Assembly (NCBI RefSeq): GCF_002803065.1
Contig: NZ_NNBL01000024.1
Location: forward strand, 62,001 to 126,000
Direction: 5' to 3'
Length of the DNA stretch: 64,000 bases
Source: Streptomyces sp. CB01635
GTDB taxonomy: Bacteria > Actinomycetota > Actinomycetes > Streptomycetales > Streptomycetaceae
Below the pieces are notes generated by a model, which saw nothing but the letters and a program-made list of their open reading frames with translations, searched no databases and was not told the DNA's origin. Positions 19,430 through 28,126 of the stretch are shown piece after piece. Position 1 is the first letter of the stretch, and every line of letters starts with the position of its first letter. The position numbers and the translations under genes are program-made.

Positions 19430-20650
19430 TCAGGCGGCGCGGCTCCACGCCACCAGCCGAGGCACGCACCGCTCGGCGAACTCCTCATAATCGGCTGGGG
19501 TGTTGTAGACGTGCGCGGAGAGCCTGATATAGCCGACCCCGTCGAAGGACGTGAACGCGGTCTCCGCGCCGAGTTCCTGTGCGGCCCGGTCACGCAGCAC
19601 ATCACTCGCGAACCGGTCGGGGCCGAGCTCGTCGGGCAGTCTTACCAGGCGTAGCGCCGGCGCGGGTGTGCCAACCGCCGGCACGGCGTCCTGTCCGATG
19701 TGCTGGGCGAACGCGTCCGCGACGGTGTGCTGCCCGTAGTCGGCGAGCGCGCTCAGATAACCGCGGACCGTCTCCCACCCCCACGTCCGCTCGACGAAGG
19801 ACAGCGCGGCCGGGGCCGCGAGCCAGGCGGAGGTGTCCTGGGTCCCGGTGTGATCGAAGCGTTCCGGGAAAGGCAGTTGGGTGCCCCAGGAGTCGATCAG
19901 CGGGTACAGGGCCGCGCGCAGTGGACCGCGCGCGACGAGGGCGGAGGTGCCGCGCGGGGTGCAGGCGAACTTGTGCAGATTGCCGGTCCAGAAGTCGCAG
20001 GCGAGACCGTCCAGCGGCTCGGCCAGCATGCCGGGGGCGTGCGCGCCGTCCACCAGGAACGGGATGCCGCGCCGTCGGGCGAGCCGTGCGATCCGCTCGA
20101 CCGGCAGCAGTCGGCCGGTCGACGACGTGATCTGGTCGAGGAGGATCAGCGCGGTGTGATCGCCGACCTGTTCGGCCACGGCCGTAAACGCCTCGTCCGC
20201 GTCGGCCGCGAGAGGGATGTGCGCGGTCCGCACCCGCCCGCCGCCGCGCAGGGCCCTACGCTGCGCGGCCATGGTGACCGCGCCGTATCCGTGATCGGTG
20301 ACCAGAATCTCGGCCTCGGGCGGCAGGGTGAGCGAGGCCAGGACGGTGCTGACTCCGGCGCTCGCGTTCGGTACGAGGGCCAGATCGTCGGCGTCCACAC
20401 GCAAGAACGCGGCGAGTTCGGCGCGGGCCGTGGAGATCCGCCGCGGCTGAGCCGGGAACCATACCACCGGCGCCCGCTCGGCCCGCTCCCGCAGCCGGTC
20501 CTGCTCACGCTGTGCCGCCACCGGCACCGCACCGAACGAACCGTGGTTGAGATGCAGCAACTCCGGGTCGAGCGACCAGGCATCCGCGGCGGGTCGGCCG
20601 TTGGGCAGGGACAAGGGTTTCGGCGGGGCGACGGCCAGGCCCGTACTCAT
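19430..20650 (-). CDS. Class V PLP aminotransferase, isopenicillin-N-epimerase-like
   Basis: 406-aa cytoplasmic pyridoxal-phosphate enzyme of the NifS/CefD-like group. The PLP lysine lies in GNLHKFACTPRG, preceded by VDGAHAPGM, where the Asp contacts the pyridine nitrogen. The N-terminal HLNHGSFGAVP is typical of the epimerase-like subfamily. It is 73 bp upstream of the SARP gene and may share its transcript. It is divergent from a FadR-type regulator, its probable controller. No beta-lactam genes accompany it, so actual epimerase activity on penicillin N is unlikely. A racemase, desulfurase or lyase activity is possible. Confidence 0.88.
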   Translation of the reverse strand: MSTGLAVAPPKPLSLPNGRPAADAWSLDPELLHLNHGSFGAVPVAAQREQDRLRERAERAPVVWFPAQPRRISTARAELAAFLRVDADDLALVPNASAGVSTVLASLTLPPEAEILVTDHGYGAVTMAAQRRALRGGGRVRTAHIPLAADADEAFTAVAEQVGDHTALILLDQITSSTGRLLPVERIARLARRRGIPFLVDGAHAPGMLAEPLDGLACDFWTGNLHKFACTPRGTSALVARGPLRAALYPLIDSWGTQLPFPERFDHTGTQDTSAWLAAPAALSFVERTWGWETVRGYLSALADYGQHTVADAFAQHIGQDAVPAVGTPAPALRLVRLPDELGPDRFASDVLRDRAAQELGAETAFTSFDGVGYIRLSAHVYNTPADYEEFAERCVPRLVAWSRAA

Positions 20651-20796
20651 GCGACTCCTAGGAGGAACTACCCAAGACGTATGATGACATGCAGCATCCT
20701 GGCATGTGCATCGCTGCGATTAAAGTGCTCCTTCCCCGAGTTTTCAGGGAAGGTGGCTGATGACAGGAGCGCGAGTTGATCTCAGTCTCCTGAAGA

Positions 20797-20805
20797 CATC
20801 AGATG
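20797..20805. promoter_or_regulatory. Candidate FadR-type operator
   Basis: The palindrome CATCAGATG lies 88 bp before the regulator start. Related half-sites GATGAC and CATCAG recur in the same spacer near 20684, 20758 and 20820. The divergent layout fits autoregulation plus control of the aminotransferase. Assignment is inference. Confidence 0.35.
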
Positions 20806-20892
20806 ACTTGCTAGGGTCTCATCAGTCGAAGCACGCATGACGGAGCACGGGCCGTGGGCCGTGGGGCACGGCACGGATCGGGGGAGCGGGAT

Positions 20893-21582
20893 ATGTCCGC
20901 AGTGGAGAAGGCCTTTCACGGCCTACGGCACATGATCGCCGACGGGCGGCTGACAGCCGGTGCGCGCATGCCGCCCGAGGCGGACCTGTGCGCCGAACTC
21001 GGAGTCTCCCGCGGGCCGTTGCGGGAGGCCGTGCGGATGCTCGCCGCGCTGCGCGTGGTCGAACCGCGCCACGGCTCGGGCACCTACGTCTCGGCACTGC
21101 GGCCCGAGGACATCATCGGCAGCCTCTCCCTCACCGTGGACCTGCTGCCGCTGCCCGGCCTGCTCGAGGTCTACGAGCTGCGCCGGGTCCTGGAGGCGCA
21201 CGCCGCCTCGCAGGCCGCCGCGCGAGTGGGCGCCGAAGCGTTGGAGCGCATGCATGCCCACCTCGCGGCAATGGAGGCCACCGATGATCCGGCGGAAGTC
21301 TCCGACCTGGACCACCGGTTCCACTCGGAGGTCGCGCGCGTCGCGGGCAACCCCGCGCTGGATTCACTGCTCACCGTGTTCCGTACCCGCTCGCGCCGCC
21401 ACCAGATCTTCACGTTGCCCGAGGGCCCGGACATCAAGCGGGTCAGCGACGCGGGCCACCGCGAGATCGTCGGAGCGATCAGTCGCCACGACCCGGTGGC
21501 GGCCGCGTCGGCCGCCGCGGCGCACATCGCGCATTCGGAGAAGTGGCTGCGCCATCTTCTGGACCAGGAGCGACAGGCCTGA
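20893..21582 (+). CDS. FadR-subfamily GntR regulator (FCD domain)
   Basis: 229-aa regulator. The N-terminal winged helix has LGVSRGPLREAVRMLAALRV and the wing HGSGTYVS. The C-terminal FCD effector domain has DLDHRFHSEVARVAGNP and a second His in DAGHREIVGAI, typical metal or ligand positions. The ATG at 20893 follows GGGGAG. Divergent from the class V aminotransferase. The ligand is unknown, probably an organic or amino acid as in other FCD proteins. Confidence 0.9.
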   Translation: MSAVEKAFHGLRHMIADGRLTAGARMPPEADLCAELGVSRGPLREAVRMLAALRVVEPRHGSGTYVSALRPEDIIGSLSLTVDLLPLPGLLEVYELRRVLEAHAASQAAARVGAEALERMHAHLAAMEATDDPAEVSDLDHRFHSEVARVAGNPALDSLLTVFRTRSRRHQIFTLPEGPDIKRVSDAGHREIVGAISRHDPVAAASAAAAHIAHSEKWLRHLLDQERQA

Positions 21583-21776
21583 CCGGAGGCTCGTTCCCGG
21601 CAGGCTTGACGACCTGGGTACGGCTACCGGGATTCATTCGCAGTGCTCCGGTCTTCAGGCCAGGGGTGAAGCGAATCTTGTGGGGGCGGCGCGGAGCGTC
21701 GCCGTATCGTTCCAGCGGGGCTGGATACGGCTGATCCGCCCCGGGACTGTCAGTGTGCGGTGTTAGCGTCCGGATC

Positions 21777-22243
21777 ATGCAGCTTCGGTACGGCTTCAGG
21801 TTGTATCCGAACGCCGTCCAGCAGTCCGCGTTGGCCAGGGCGTTCGGGTGCGCCCGTGTCGTGTCAACGACGCGGTCCGCGCCCGCGAGGACGCGCGTAA
21901 GGCTGCCCAGCCGTTCCCGACTGTCGGTGAACTGTCGCGGAAGCTGATCACCGAGGCCAAGCAGACCGCTTCGCGGTCCTGGCTGGGTGAGGTGTCCGCG
22001 GTGGTGCTCCAGCAGTCCCTGCGGGACGCCGAGAAGGCGTACCGCAACTTCGTCGCCTCGCTCAAGGGCACCCGTGAGGGTGCCAGGATCGGCCCGCCCC
22101 GCTTCAAGTCCCGCAAGGATGCCCGGCAGTCGATCCGGTTCACCGCGAACGCCCGCTGGAGCATCACCGACAGCGGCCGTCTGAACCTGCCGAAGATCGG
22201 GGCGGTGAAGGTGAAGTGGTCCCGCACCCTGCCCACCACTCCC
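21777..22243 (+). pseudogene. tnpB: TnpB (IS200/IS605-type) fragment, frameshifted and cut by an IS
   Basis: The start MQLRYGFRLYPNAVQQ is the standard TnpB N-terminus. A single base is missing near 21864, so GCARV is followed out of frame by FNDAVRAREDARKA-like sequence, then YRNFVASLKG and GPPRFKSRKDARQSIRFT. Homology ends at VKWSRTLP, exactly where the 22244 IS begins. The catalytic RuvC part is absent after the IS at 23413. The 190 bp between the FadR gene and this start hold no gene I can support. Confidence 0.8.
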
Positions 22244-23412
22244 TGTACTACTTCCGAAACTCAGTCACCAGGTCTCACCTGGTGGTTCACATTGCGGCTT
22301 CGTACTCGTTGATCAGCCCACCGAGAACGGGTATCCGGCGGGTCCGCCCCGCCCGGACCGGGAACGGGATCACGTTTGGGTCGTCGTCGGGGGCGCGCAG
22401 GCTCAGTCCGGCGCCTTGATGGCTGCGCCCGCCGTTGTAGTGAGCGACGTAGTGGTCAAGGACCGTGCGCAGGTGCCGCTCGCCGCCGATGAGCATCCGG
22501 TCGGTGCACTCGGCGCGGACGGTGCGCACGAACCGCTCGGCGATCGCGTTCATCCGCGGCGCCTGGGGAGCCGTGAGCAGCACGCCGATCCGGCTCGCGG
22601 CGAGTACGGCGTCGAAGGCCTCGGTGAACTTGGCGTCACGGTCCCGGATCAGACGACGGAACCGGTGACGGGTCTGCTCGGGATCGGTGGTGAAGTTCCG
22701 GGCCGGCTGCGTGGCCCAGGCGCTCGTCGGGTGCCGGGTTACGCCCAGCAGGTGGACCCGGCGGGCGCGGTGCTCGATGACGAACGCCACGTACAGCCGA
22801 GTCAGGAAGGGCGCGCGGTCCACGTGGAAGAAGTCCATCGCCAGGATCGACTCGGCGTGGGCCTGAAGAAACGTGCGCCACTGGTCGTCGCGTGTGGTCG
22901 GCGGCGGGATACGGCGGCCGCGCAGGATTCTTCGGATCGTGCCCGCCCCGAGGCGATGCCCCAGGCGGCGCAGCTCGCCCTGGATCCGGACCACGCCCCA
23001 GGTCCGGTTCTCGGTGGCGAGCCGGACGATCAGCTGTACGAGTTCGTCGTCGAGCGGTGGACGTCCCGGTGACCGAGGCTGGGTCCACTTCTTGACGACC
23101 ATGCGGCGGTGCCATCGCAGCAGCGTTCTTGGGGTACGATCCGGTGCAGCCGTAACGGTTTCGGCAGCATTCTGGACAACGCCGCGAACACAGCCCGGTC
23201 GGTCCATTCGAGCCGCGGCTTCGGGCTGGCACGCCGCAGGACCGTGACCTCTTGGCGCAGTACCAGTATCTCGGCGTTCTTCGACGCCGACGATCTGGCC
23301 AGCAGCACCAGCCAGGACAGCCCCGCGAGGGCGAACCGGTAGATCAGCCGAATCAGCATGGTCCCCCATCATCACAGCTCCGGGCCCGTGGCCGAGTTTC
23401 GGGAGTACTACA
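22244..23412. mobile_element. 1.17-kb integrase-type IS inserted in tnpB
   Basis: The ends are TGTACTACTTCCGAAACTCA (22244 on) and, on the minus strand from 23412, TGTAGTACTCCCGAAACTCG. They are imperfect inverted repeats of about 21 bp. The element carries one transposase gene on the minus strand, which is broken. No clear target duplication is seen. Confidence 0.85.
22287..23359 (-). pseudogene. Transposase of the 22244-23412 IS, one-base deletion
   Basis: The N-terminal part (from 23359; SKNAEILVLRQEVTVLRR) and the rest (WHRRMVVKKWTQP, LAMDFFHVDRAP, RLIRDRDAKFTEAFD, PRMNAIAERFVRTVR, HYNGGRSHQG, ending at 22287) are in different frames. Related remnant 1 at 2.4 kb reads IVTPATLLSW at this place. 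Here a base is missing near 23135, between RIV and TPRTLLRW. The DDE residues are all present. Confidence 0.82.
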
Positions 23413-23425
23413 GGGCGCCAACCGG

Positions 23426-23452
23426 CAAGGGGTCACCTCAGGTGACCCCTTG
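23426..23452. terminator. Perfect hairpin downstream of the GH43 gene
   Basis: Arms CAAGGGGTCACCT and AGGTGACCCCTTG are 13 bp and separated by one base. The hairpin lies 62 bp beyond the GH43 stop codon and just outside the IS end, and could terminate from either side. Confidence 0.75.
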
Positions 23453-23513
23453 CGACCAGGCATGAGCCCACACCCCGGCGACCGTCCCCTCGAGGCGGGC
23501 GCCGGGTCCGGCT

Positions 23514-26372
23514 TTACGGGATACGCTGCGGCCGCACTCCTTCCAGCGTGGGCGTGACGGGGCGCATCAGCCCGTCCGCCCCGAACGTCACCTTGTCGAT
23601 GGTCGTCTCACGGCGCGTGCCGTCACCGTCGGGGATCGCGAAGCGGTGGTAGGCGATGTACCAGTCGTCGGTCCCGGGTACCTGGAGCAGGGAGTTGTGC
23701 CCGGTGCCGAGGATCCCCTGGGCCGGGTCCTTCTCCAAGACCACACCGCGGTAGATGAACGGCCCGTTCGGGGAGTCGGAAGTGGCGTATCCCACGCGGT
23801 AGTTCTCGCTTCCGGTGTCGTCGATCGAGTATGTCAGGTGGTACACGTCCCCCCGCCGGACGACGAATGTGCCCTCGCGGAAATCCTCAAGTCCCTTGAT
23901 CTGCTGCATCTTTGACGAGTCGAAGGACACCATGTCGTCATTGAGCGGGACCACCCACGCCGAACCGTTACCCCAGTACAGATACGCTTGCCCGTCCTCG
24001 TCAGTGAAGGCGGCCGGGTCGATGGCCTGCCCGGCGCCGTCCGGGTTGGCCGCGATCAGGACCTTGCCGGAGTCCGTGAACGGCCCGGTGGGTGAGTCGG
24101 AGGTCGCGACACCGATCTTCGCCTCGGCACAGTAGTAGAAGAAGTACTTCCCGTCCTTCTCGGCGATGGTGGGCGCCCAGGCGCGCGCATCCGCCCAGCC
24201 CACATCCTTCCCGAGATCCAGGATGACGCCCTCGTCCTTCCAGTCGACAAGGTTCTGCGACGACCAGACGCTGAAGGTAGTGCCGCTCCAGCCGGCGAAC
24301 CCGTCGGTGGTCGCGTAGATGTAGTACGTCCCGCCGAACGCGACGATGTTGGGATCGGCATAGAGCCCCGGCAGCACCGGCGTACGCATCTCCACCGCGG
24401 ATACCTTCCACGCGCGCTGCGCGCCCGCCGCCGAGGTGACGGTGTACGTCACCAGCTTGCGCAGATCCATCCGCTTCCCGTTCGCCGGGCTGATCCGCGC
24501 ACCGGGCGCGAGCGTGAACTTGGGCCTCAGCCTCCGCCGGTCAGTCCCCGGCATGACCGGCAGAACGACGGTGGCGCCCTCCCCCTCGATGACGGCGGGA
24601 ACCTTGAGCTCCTTCACCTCCACGCCGCGGACGCGGGTCGCGTTGGCGGGCAGCGCGGCGATCTCGTCGTCCGACAGGGCCCGGTTGTACAGCCGGACGT
24701 CCCGCAGCCGCCCCTTGAGGGTGTGGTCGGAGGTGTACTGCGATCGGCCGAGGTAGTTGGCCGTGGTGCGACCGCCGCCGATGTCCGAGGGCATGAGGGT
24801 GATCGCGGTGTTGCGCGCGACGACAACGCCGTCGAGGTACAGCAGAGCGGTGTCCCCGTCGACGGTGTACGTGACGTTGGTCCAACGCCCGTGCCCCAGG
24901 CCGCTGTTGGCGTTCGTCTCCTGTTCCTTGCTCCAGTTGCCGTCGGACAGGGCGGCCCGGAACCCGCTGCTGGTGCTGCCGCCGGTCGCGAAGAGATAGC
25001 CGTTGCCGTAGCCGGTGGCGGAGGCGGTGTTCCCGAACCCGTAGAGGAAGTAGGGCGTCGCCTGATCGCTGTCCACCCACACATCGGCGGCCACGGTGAC
25101 GGCGTCCACCCCGGACAGCATGTTGTCGGGCAGCTTGATGTGCCCGCTCGCGCCGCCGAGTACGAGAGCCCCCTCGGCCCAGCTGATGTCCCCGGTGGCG
25201 GTGCCGTGACAGCCGTGCCCGGAGGTGTCGTCGGCGCTGGTGTCCAGCGGCCAGTGGGCGACGAGCCCGTCCGCGTCGGCCAGGACAGGGGCGACGCCCC
25301 ACTTGGCGTTGACCCGGTCGAACTCGTCCTTCGTCACCGGCAGCACGGTGCCGTGCCGAGGGGCCGAGGGCAGCCGGTACTCGGCCGACTTGGTCCACAC
25401 CCCGCCGGCCAGGTCCGTCGACTCGAAGGGCATGTAGCCGCTCGCGGTGTAGTCATCGACGAACAGGTACCACTTCTCCTCCGTGTTGGACTTGAAGACG
25501 AGCGGCCCCTCGCCCTGCGTCATGGCCCCGCTGCCGATGCACTCGGACACCGTGTCCCAGTCCGTGTCGAGCAGATCGGTCGCTTTCTCCTCCAGGATGA
25601 ACTTCCCGCACGAGGACTGCTCCGCCGACCGCTCGTCCTTCGTGAACCGGTAGTACGTCCCGTCGTGCGCGATCACCGTCGAGTCGATCACCGAGTACCC
25701 GGGGTCGTTCCACACCTTGGCCTCGCTGAACGTCACGAAGTCCGTGGTCGTCGCGTACAGCATCCGGTTGTAGGTGTCCCCGGTGTGCTCCGTGTCGTCA
25801 TCGGCGTACAGCTTCGACGCCCAGAAGACGACGTACGCACCGACCTCCTCACTCCAATAGGCCTCGGGCGCCCAGGTGTTGCCCGCCGTCGCCGGAGACA
25901 CCTGCACCAAACGCTCCTGGGACCAGTTCACCAGGTCCGTCGACTCCCACACCATGATCGACCGGGAGCCGTGCCGCTGGACGTAGTCCCAGCCGGCCCC
26001 GCCGTAGATCTTCAGGTCGGTGGCGATGAGAAAGAACGTGTCCCCTTCGGGCGACCGGATGACGAAGGGATCGCGTACGCCCTTGTCGCCGAGGGCGGAG
26101 GTCAGCACGGGCTCACCGCCGTTCAACTCCCGCCAGTGAAGCGGGTCGTTGCCGCGGCTGAGCGCGAAACGGATCTGCTCGCCGTCGGCGGTGCCCTCAC
26201 CGGTGAAGTAGACGAAGAGGTAGCCCTCGTAGGCGGCGGCGCTCTTGTCCCCCGCACGGGCGGGGGCCGGGGCGGCAAGCGTCGCGGCCCCCAGAGTGAG
26301 AGCTCCGGCGACGAGAAGGTGCCGCCGCGACAGGTTGGCAGCGGGCAGACGGGATGTTCCGTTACGGGGCAT
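23514..26372 (-). CDS. Secreted protein with two GH43 domains and a LamG-like module
   Basis: 952-aa Tat-exported enzyme (LSRRHLLVAG at residues 14-23, signal ending near ARAG). The first GH43 propeller covers about 45-355 and has VRDPFV, VIDSTV and GEGPL. A concanavalin/LamG-type module follows (365-585; LVAHWPLDTS, LKGRLRDVRLYNRAL), then a small beta-rich linker domain (590-675). The second GH43 propeller covers 680-952 and has YADPNI, AIDPAAF and REGTF. Each GH43 domain therefore keeps the Asp/Asp/Glu set. GH43 enzymes release arabinose, xylose or galactose from plant polysaccharides. The exact specificity cannot be read. The neighbouring GH5 enzyme suggests cooperative attack on one hemicellulose or arabinogalactan. 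The ATG follows GAGGA. Confidence 0.9.
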   Translation of the reverse strand: MPRNGTSRLPAANLSRRHLLVAGALTLGAATLAAPAPARAGDKSAAAYEGYLFVYFTGEGTADGEQIRFALSRGNDPLHWRELNGGEPVLTSALGDKGVRDPFVIRSPEGDTFFLIATDLKIYGGAGWDYVQRHGSRSIMVWESTDLVNWSQERLVQVSPATAGNTWAPEAYWSEEVGAYVVFWASKLYADDDTEHTGDTYNRMLYATTTDFVTFSEAKVWNDPGYSVIDSTVIAHDGTYYRFTKDERSAEQSSCGKFILEEKATDLLDTDWDTVSECIGSGAMTQGEGPLVFKSNTEEKWYLFVDDYTASGYMPFESTDLAGGVWTKSAEYRLPSAPRHGTVLPVTKDEFDRVNAKWGVAPVLADADGLVAHWPLDTSADDTSGHGCHGTATGDISWAEGALVLGGASGHIKLPDNMLSGVDAVTVAADVWVDSDQATPYFLYGFGNTASATGYGNGYLFATGGSTSSGFRAALSDGNWSKEQETNANSGLGHGRWTNVTYTVDGDTALLYLDGVVVARNTAITLMPSDIGGGRTTANYLGRSQYTSDHTLKGRLRDVRLYNRALSDDEIAALPANATRVRGVEVKELKVPAVIEGEGATVVLPVMPGTDRRRLRPKFTLAPGARISPANGKRMDLRKLVTYTVTSAAGAQRAWKVSAVEMRTPVLPGLYADPNIVAFGGTYYIYATTDGFAGWSGTTFSVWSSQNLVDWKDEGVILDLGKDVGWADARAWAPTIAEKDGKYFFYYCAEAKIGVATSDSPTGPFTDSGKVLIAANPDGAGQAIDPAAFTDEDGQAYLYWGNGSAWVVPLNDDMVSFDSSKMQQIKGLEDFREGTFVVRRGDVYHLTYSIDDTGSENYRVGYATSDSPNGPFIYRGVVLEKDPAQGILGTGHNSLLQVPGTDDWYIAYHRFAIPDGDGTRRETTIDKVTFGADGLMRPVTPTLEGVRPQRIP

Positions 26373-26576
26373 ACGTACTGGTCCTCGGGGTGCGGGGGGA
26401 GCCCGTGGGGGCAGAGCTCGTGGGGGTGGCGGTGGTGTCGGCGTTGGCCAGTGAAGAAGCCCTCAGGGGCCCGGTCAAGGTCCCGGACACGGATTGGTCC
26501 GAAAACTCGAAGGCTGATCGATATACCGAACGGCAAACAGTGGAATGTCATCGATAAGGGACGGCTTCCGGTGGGT

Positions 26577-26760
26577 CTACGGGGTCAGCCAGCCCCGGGT
26601 CATCTCCATGATCTCCTCGCCGTTCAGCCCGAGTTGGCGCCCCTCTGACACGAGTGCCCGCACCTTCCCTGCGAGCCGGACCAACCCCCGGTCCCGTCCC
26701 CCGGCGAGCAGCCCTACGCCAAGCCGCCCGCGCGTCATGAGCAACGAGCGGTTCTCAACG
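26577..26760 (-). pseudogene. Possible C-terminal remnant of a YtrA-type GntR regulator
   Basis: The leftward reading VRALVSEGRQLGLNGEEIMEM, followed by a few residues to the stop at 26577, resembles the C-terminal helix of short GntR/YtrA regulators. No winged-helix part precedes it in any frame, so it is a decayed piece if real. Confidence 0.35.
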
Positions 26761-26820
26761 GTCCCCCTTGCACGAGACCTTGACGGCAGAAGGGCTGGAT
26801 GTGACGATTCCGGCGCTGCG

Positions 26821-26836
26821 ATGTTTGCGTAAACAT
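26821..26836. promoter_or_regulatory. LacI/CebR-type operator upstream of GH5
   Basis: ATGTTTGCGTAAACAT is a near-perfect 16-bp palindrome with a central CG. This is the hallmark of LacI-family operators that repress glycosidase genes in actinomycetes. It lies about 130 bp before the GH5 start. No LacI gene is in the window, so the regulator would act from elsewhere. Confidence 0.55.
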
Positions 26837-26967
26837 TGGCAGCGGCCGGGCCTGCCGCAATGCCCGGCCCACGCCTGTCCCAGCGTGTGTATGCGCGTTT
26901 CCCGCGCCCAACCCGGCGATGCGGCACCGCTGTTCACCGAGTCGCTCTCTCCTGAAGGGGAATATCC

Positions 26968-28005
26968 GTGCGCATGGCCCGAACCCGTCGTATCTCCTCC
27001 GCCGTGGCTGTCGCGGCGGCCGCTCTCGGCGTCGCCGCTCTCTCCGCCGGACCCGCCACCGCGGCCCCGCGAGCGGACACCACCCAGTTCAAGGGCGTCA
27101 ACTGGGCCGACCCCCGGGACAACTTCGCCGACGACGAGCTCCAGCTCTCCGGCTTGTTGACCACCGACAGCTACCGCGAGACGTACAGCAAGGCGAAGCG
27201 GATCATCTCGGCTTTCCGCGCCAACCTCGGGGCCAACACCGTCCGGCTTCCCATCAACCCGTACACGGTGAAAGGCAGTTACTGGGACTCCTACCAGGGG
27301 GTCATCGACGCGGCCTCCGACCAGGGCTTCAAGGTGATCGTTTCCTACTGGGAGGGAACGGGCGAGCGCAAGGACGGCCTGATCGACGACACCACCACCT
27401 ACTGGCCCATGTGGACCAGAGTCGTCGACACGTACAAGAACGACTCGCGGGTCTACTTCGAGCCCATGAACGAGCCGCACGGCTACACTGAGACCGAGTG
27501 GGCCGACCTGGCCGCGAAGTGGCTGGACACCTACTCCTCCGTCCCGCGCGACCGGGTCTTCGTCAGCGGCGCCGGCTACAACGACCACGTCACCTCCGTC
27601 TGCGCCGACCCGCGCCTGGCCGGCACCTATCTGTCGCTGCACCACTATGGTTTCTGGAAGTCGTACGCCACCTACGACCAGTGGGTCGCCGACCTCAAGG
27701 AACGCATCGGCGACTGCGCCGGCCGGACGGTCGCGGACGAGTTCGGCTCCCCGATGACCACCGGCCTCGACTACAACGTGCCGACCCCGGACGGCAACTT
27801 CGTCAACTACCTCCAGGCCGTCACCGACACCTTCCGCGAGCTGAAGATGGGCTCCGTCTACTGGCCCGGCCTGCGCAGCGACGACACGTACTCGCTGCAG
27901 ACCCTGACCGGCACCGAGGACCGCCCCTGGCTGGCCACCACCAATCAGTCGGGTGCGGACAGGCTCGCCTGGGCGTGGGGGCGCGGCGAGGCGGTCGGGG
28001 GCTGA
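26968..28005 (+). CDS. Secreted glycoside hydrolase family 5 enzyme
   Basis: 345-aa secreted endo-glycanase. It has a Sec-type signal peptide (VAVAAAALGVAALSAGPATA). The GH5 acid/base Glu is in YFEPMNEPHGY (about residue 170) and the nucleophile Glu in VADEFGSPM. HHYGFW supplies the conserved active-site His. The start is GTG at 26968, 8 bases after GAAGGGG. An ATG two codons later is possible. No carbohydrate-binding module is attached. A perfect 14-bp hairpin follows the stop. The substrate is unresolved between cellulose, xylan, mannan or beta-1,6-galactan. The adjacent GH43 protein points to a branched plant polysaccharide (inference). Confidence 0.92.
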   Translation: MRMARTRRISSAVAVAAAALGVAALSAGPATAAPRADTTQFKGVNWADPRDNFADDELQLSGLLTTDSYRETYSKAKRIISAFRANLGANTVRLPINPYTVKGSYWDSYQGVIDAASDQGFKVIVSYWEGTGERKDGLIDDTTTYWPMWTRVVDTYKNDSRVYFEPMNEPHGYTETEWADLAAKWLDTYSSVPRDRVFVSGAGYNDHVTSVCADPRLAGTYLSLHHYGFWKSYATYDQWVADLKERIGDCAGRTVADEFGSPMTTGLDYNVPTPDGNFVNYLQAVTDTFRELKMGSVYWPGLRSDDTYSLQTLTGTEDRPWLATTNQSGADRLAWAWGRGEAVGG

Positions 28006-28016
28006 GGGTCGCGTGC

Positions 28017-28049
28017 GAGCGGGGCGGGCCTCGTCGGCCCGCCCCGCTC
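28017..28049 (+). terminator. Strong hairpin terminator after GH5
   Basis: Arms GAGCGGGGCGGGCC and GGCCCGCCCCGCTC (14 bp, perfect) around TCGTC, starting 12 bases after the GH5 stop. Confidence 0.85.
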
Positions 28050-28054
28050 CCCGC

Positions 28055-28126
28055 GCCGCCCCAGACGGTGGAGGCGGCGACTTGGATGCCGAGGGTGGCG
28101 AGTTCGCCGTGCACCCTGCGGTAGCC
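28055..28126 (-). mobile_element. Internal scrap of the 5466-type IS
   Basis: These 70 bases match the internal transposase segment near 6150-6215 (encoding the region HGE-TLGIQVAASTVW) almost base for base. The scrap is cut on its right by the left end of another related IS at 28127, so one IS was apparently interrupted by another. Confidence 0.7.

Larger units (their letters stand above)
26373..26967. other. Upstream regions of GH43 and GH5 genes
   Basis: About 600 bp without an intact gene. It contains the GH43 leader with an AT-richer patch (26480-26550), a GntR-like remnant (26577-26760), a LacI-type palindrome at 26821 and the GH5 leader with a GAAGGGG ribosome site at 26954-26960. Confidence 0.6.

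Noticed and set aside
19430..20650. Beta-lactam biosynthesis suggested by the CefD-like protein
   Set aside because: No synthetase, IPNS or expandase genes nearby. Only fold-level similarity supports it.
21583..21776. Possible omega-RNA or IS end before tnpB
   Set aside because: Guide RNAs of this family lie at the 3' side of tnpB, which here has been replaced by another IS. No diagnostic structure found.
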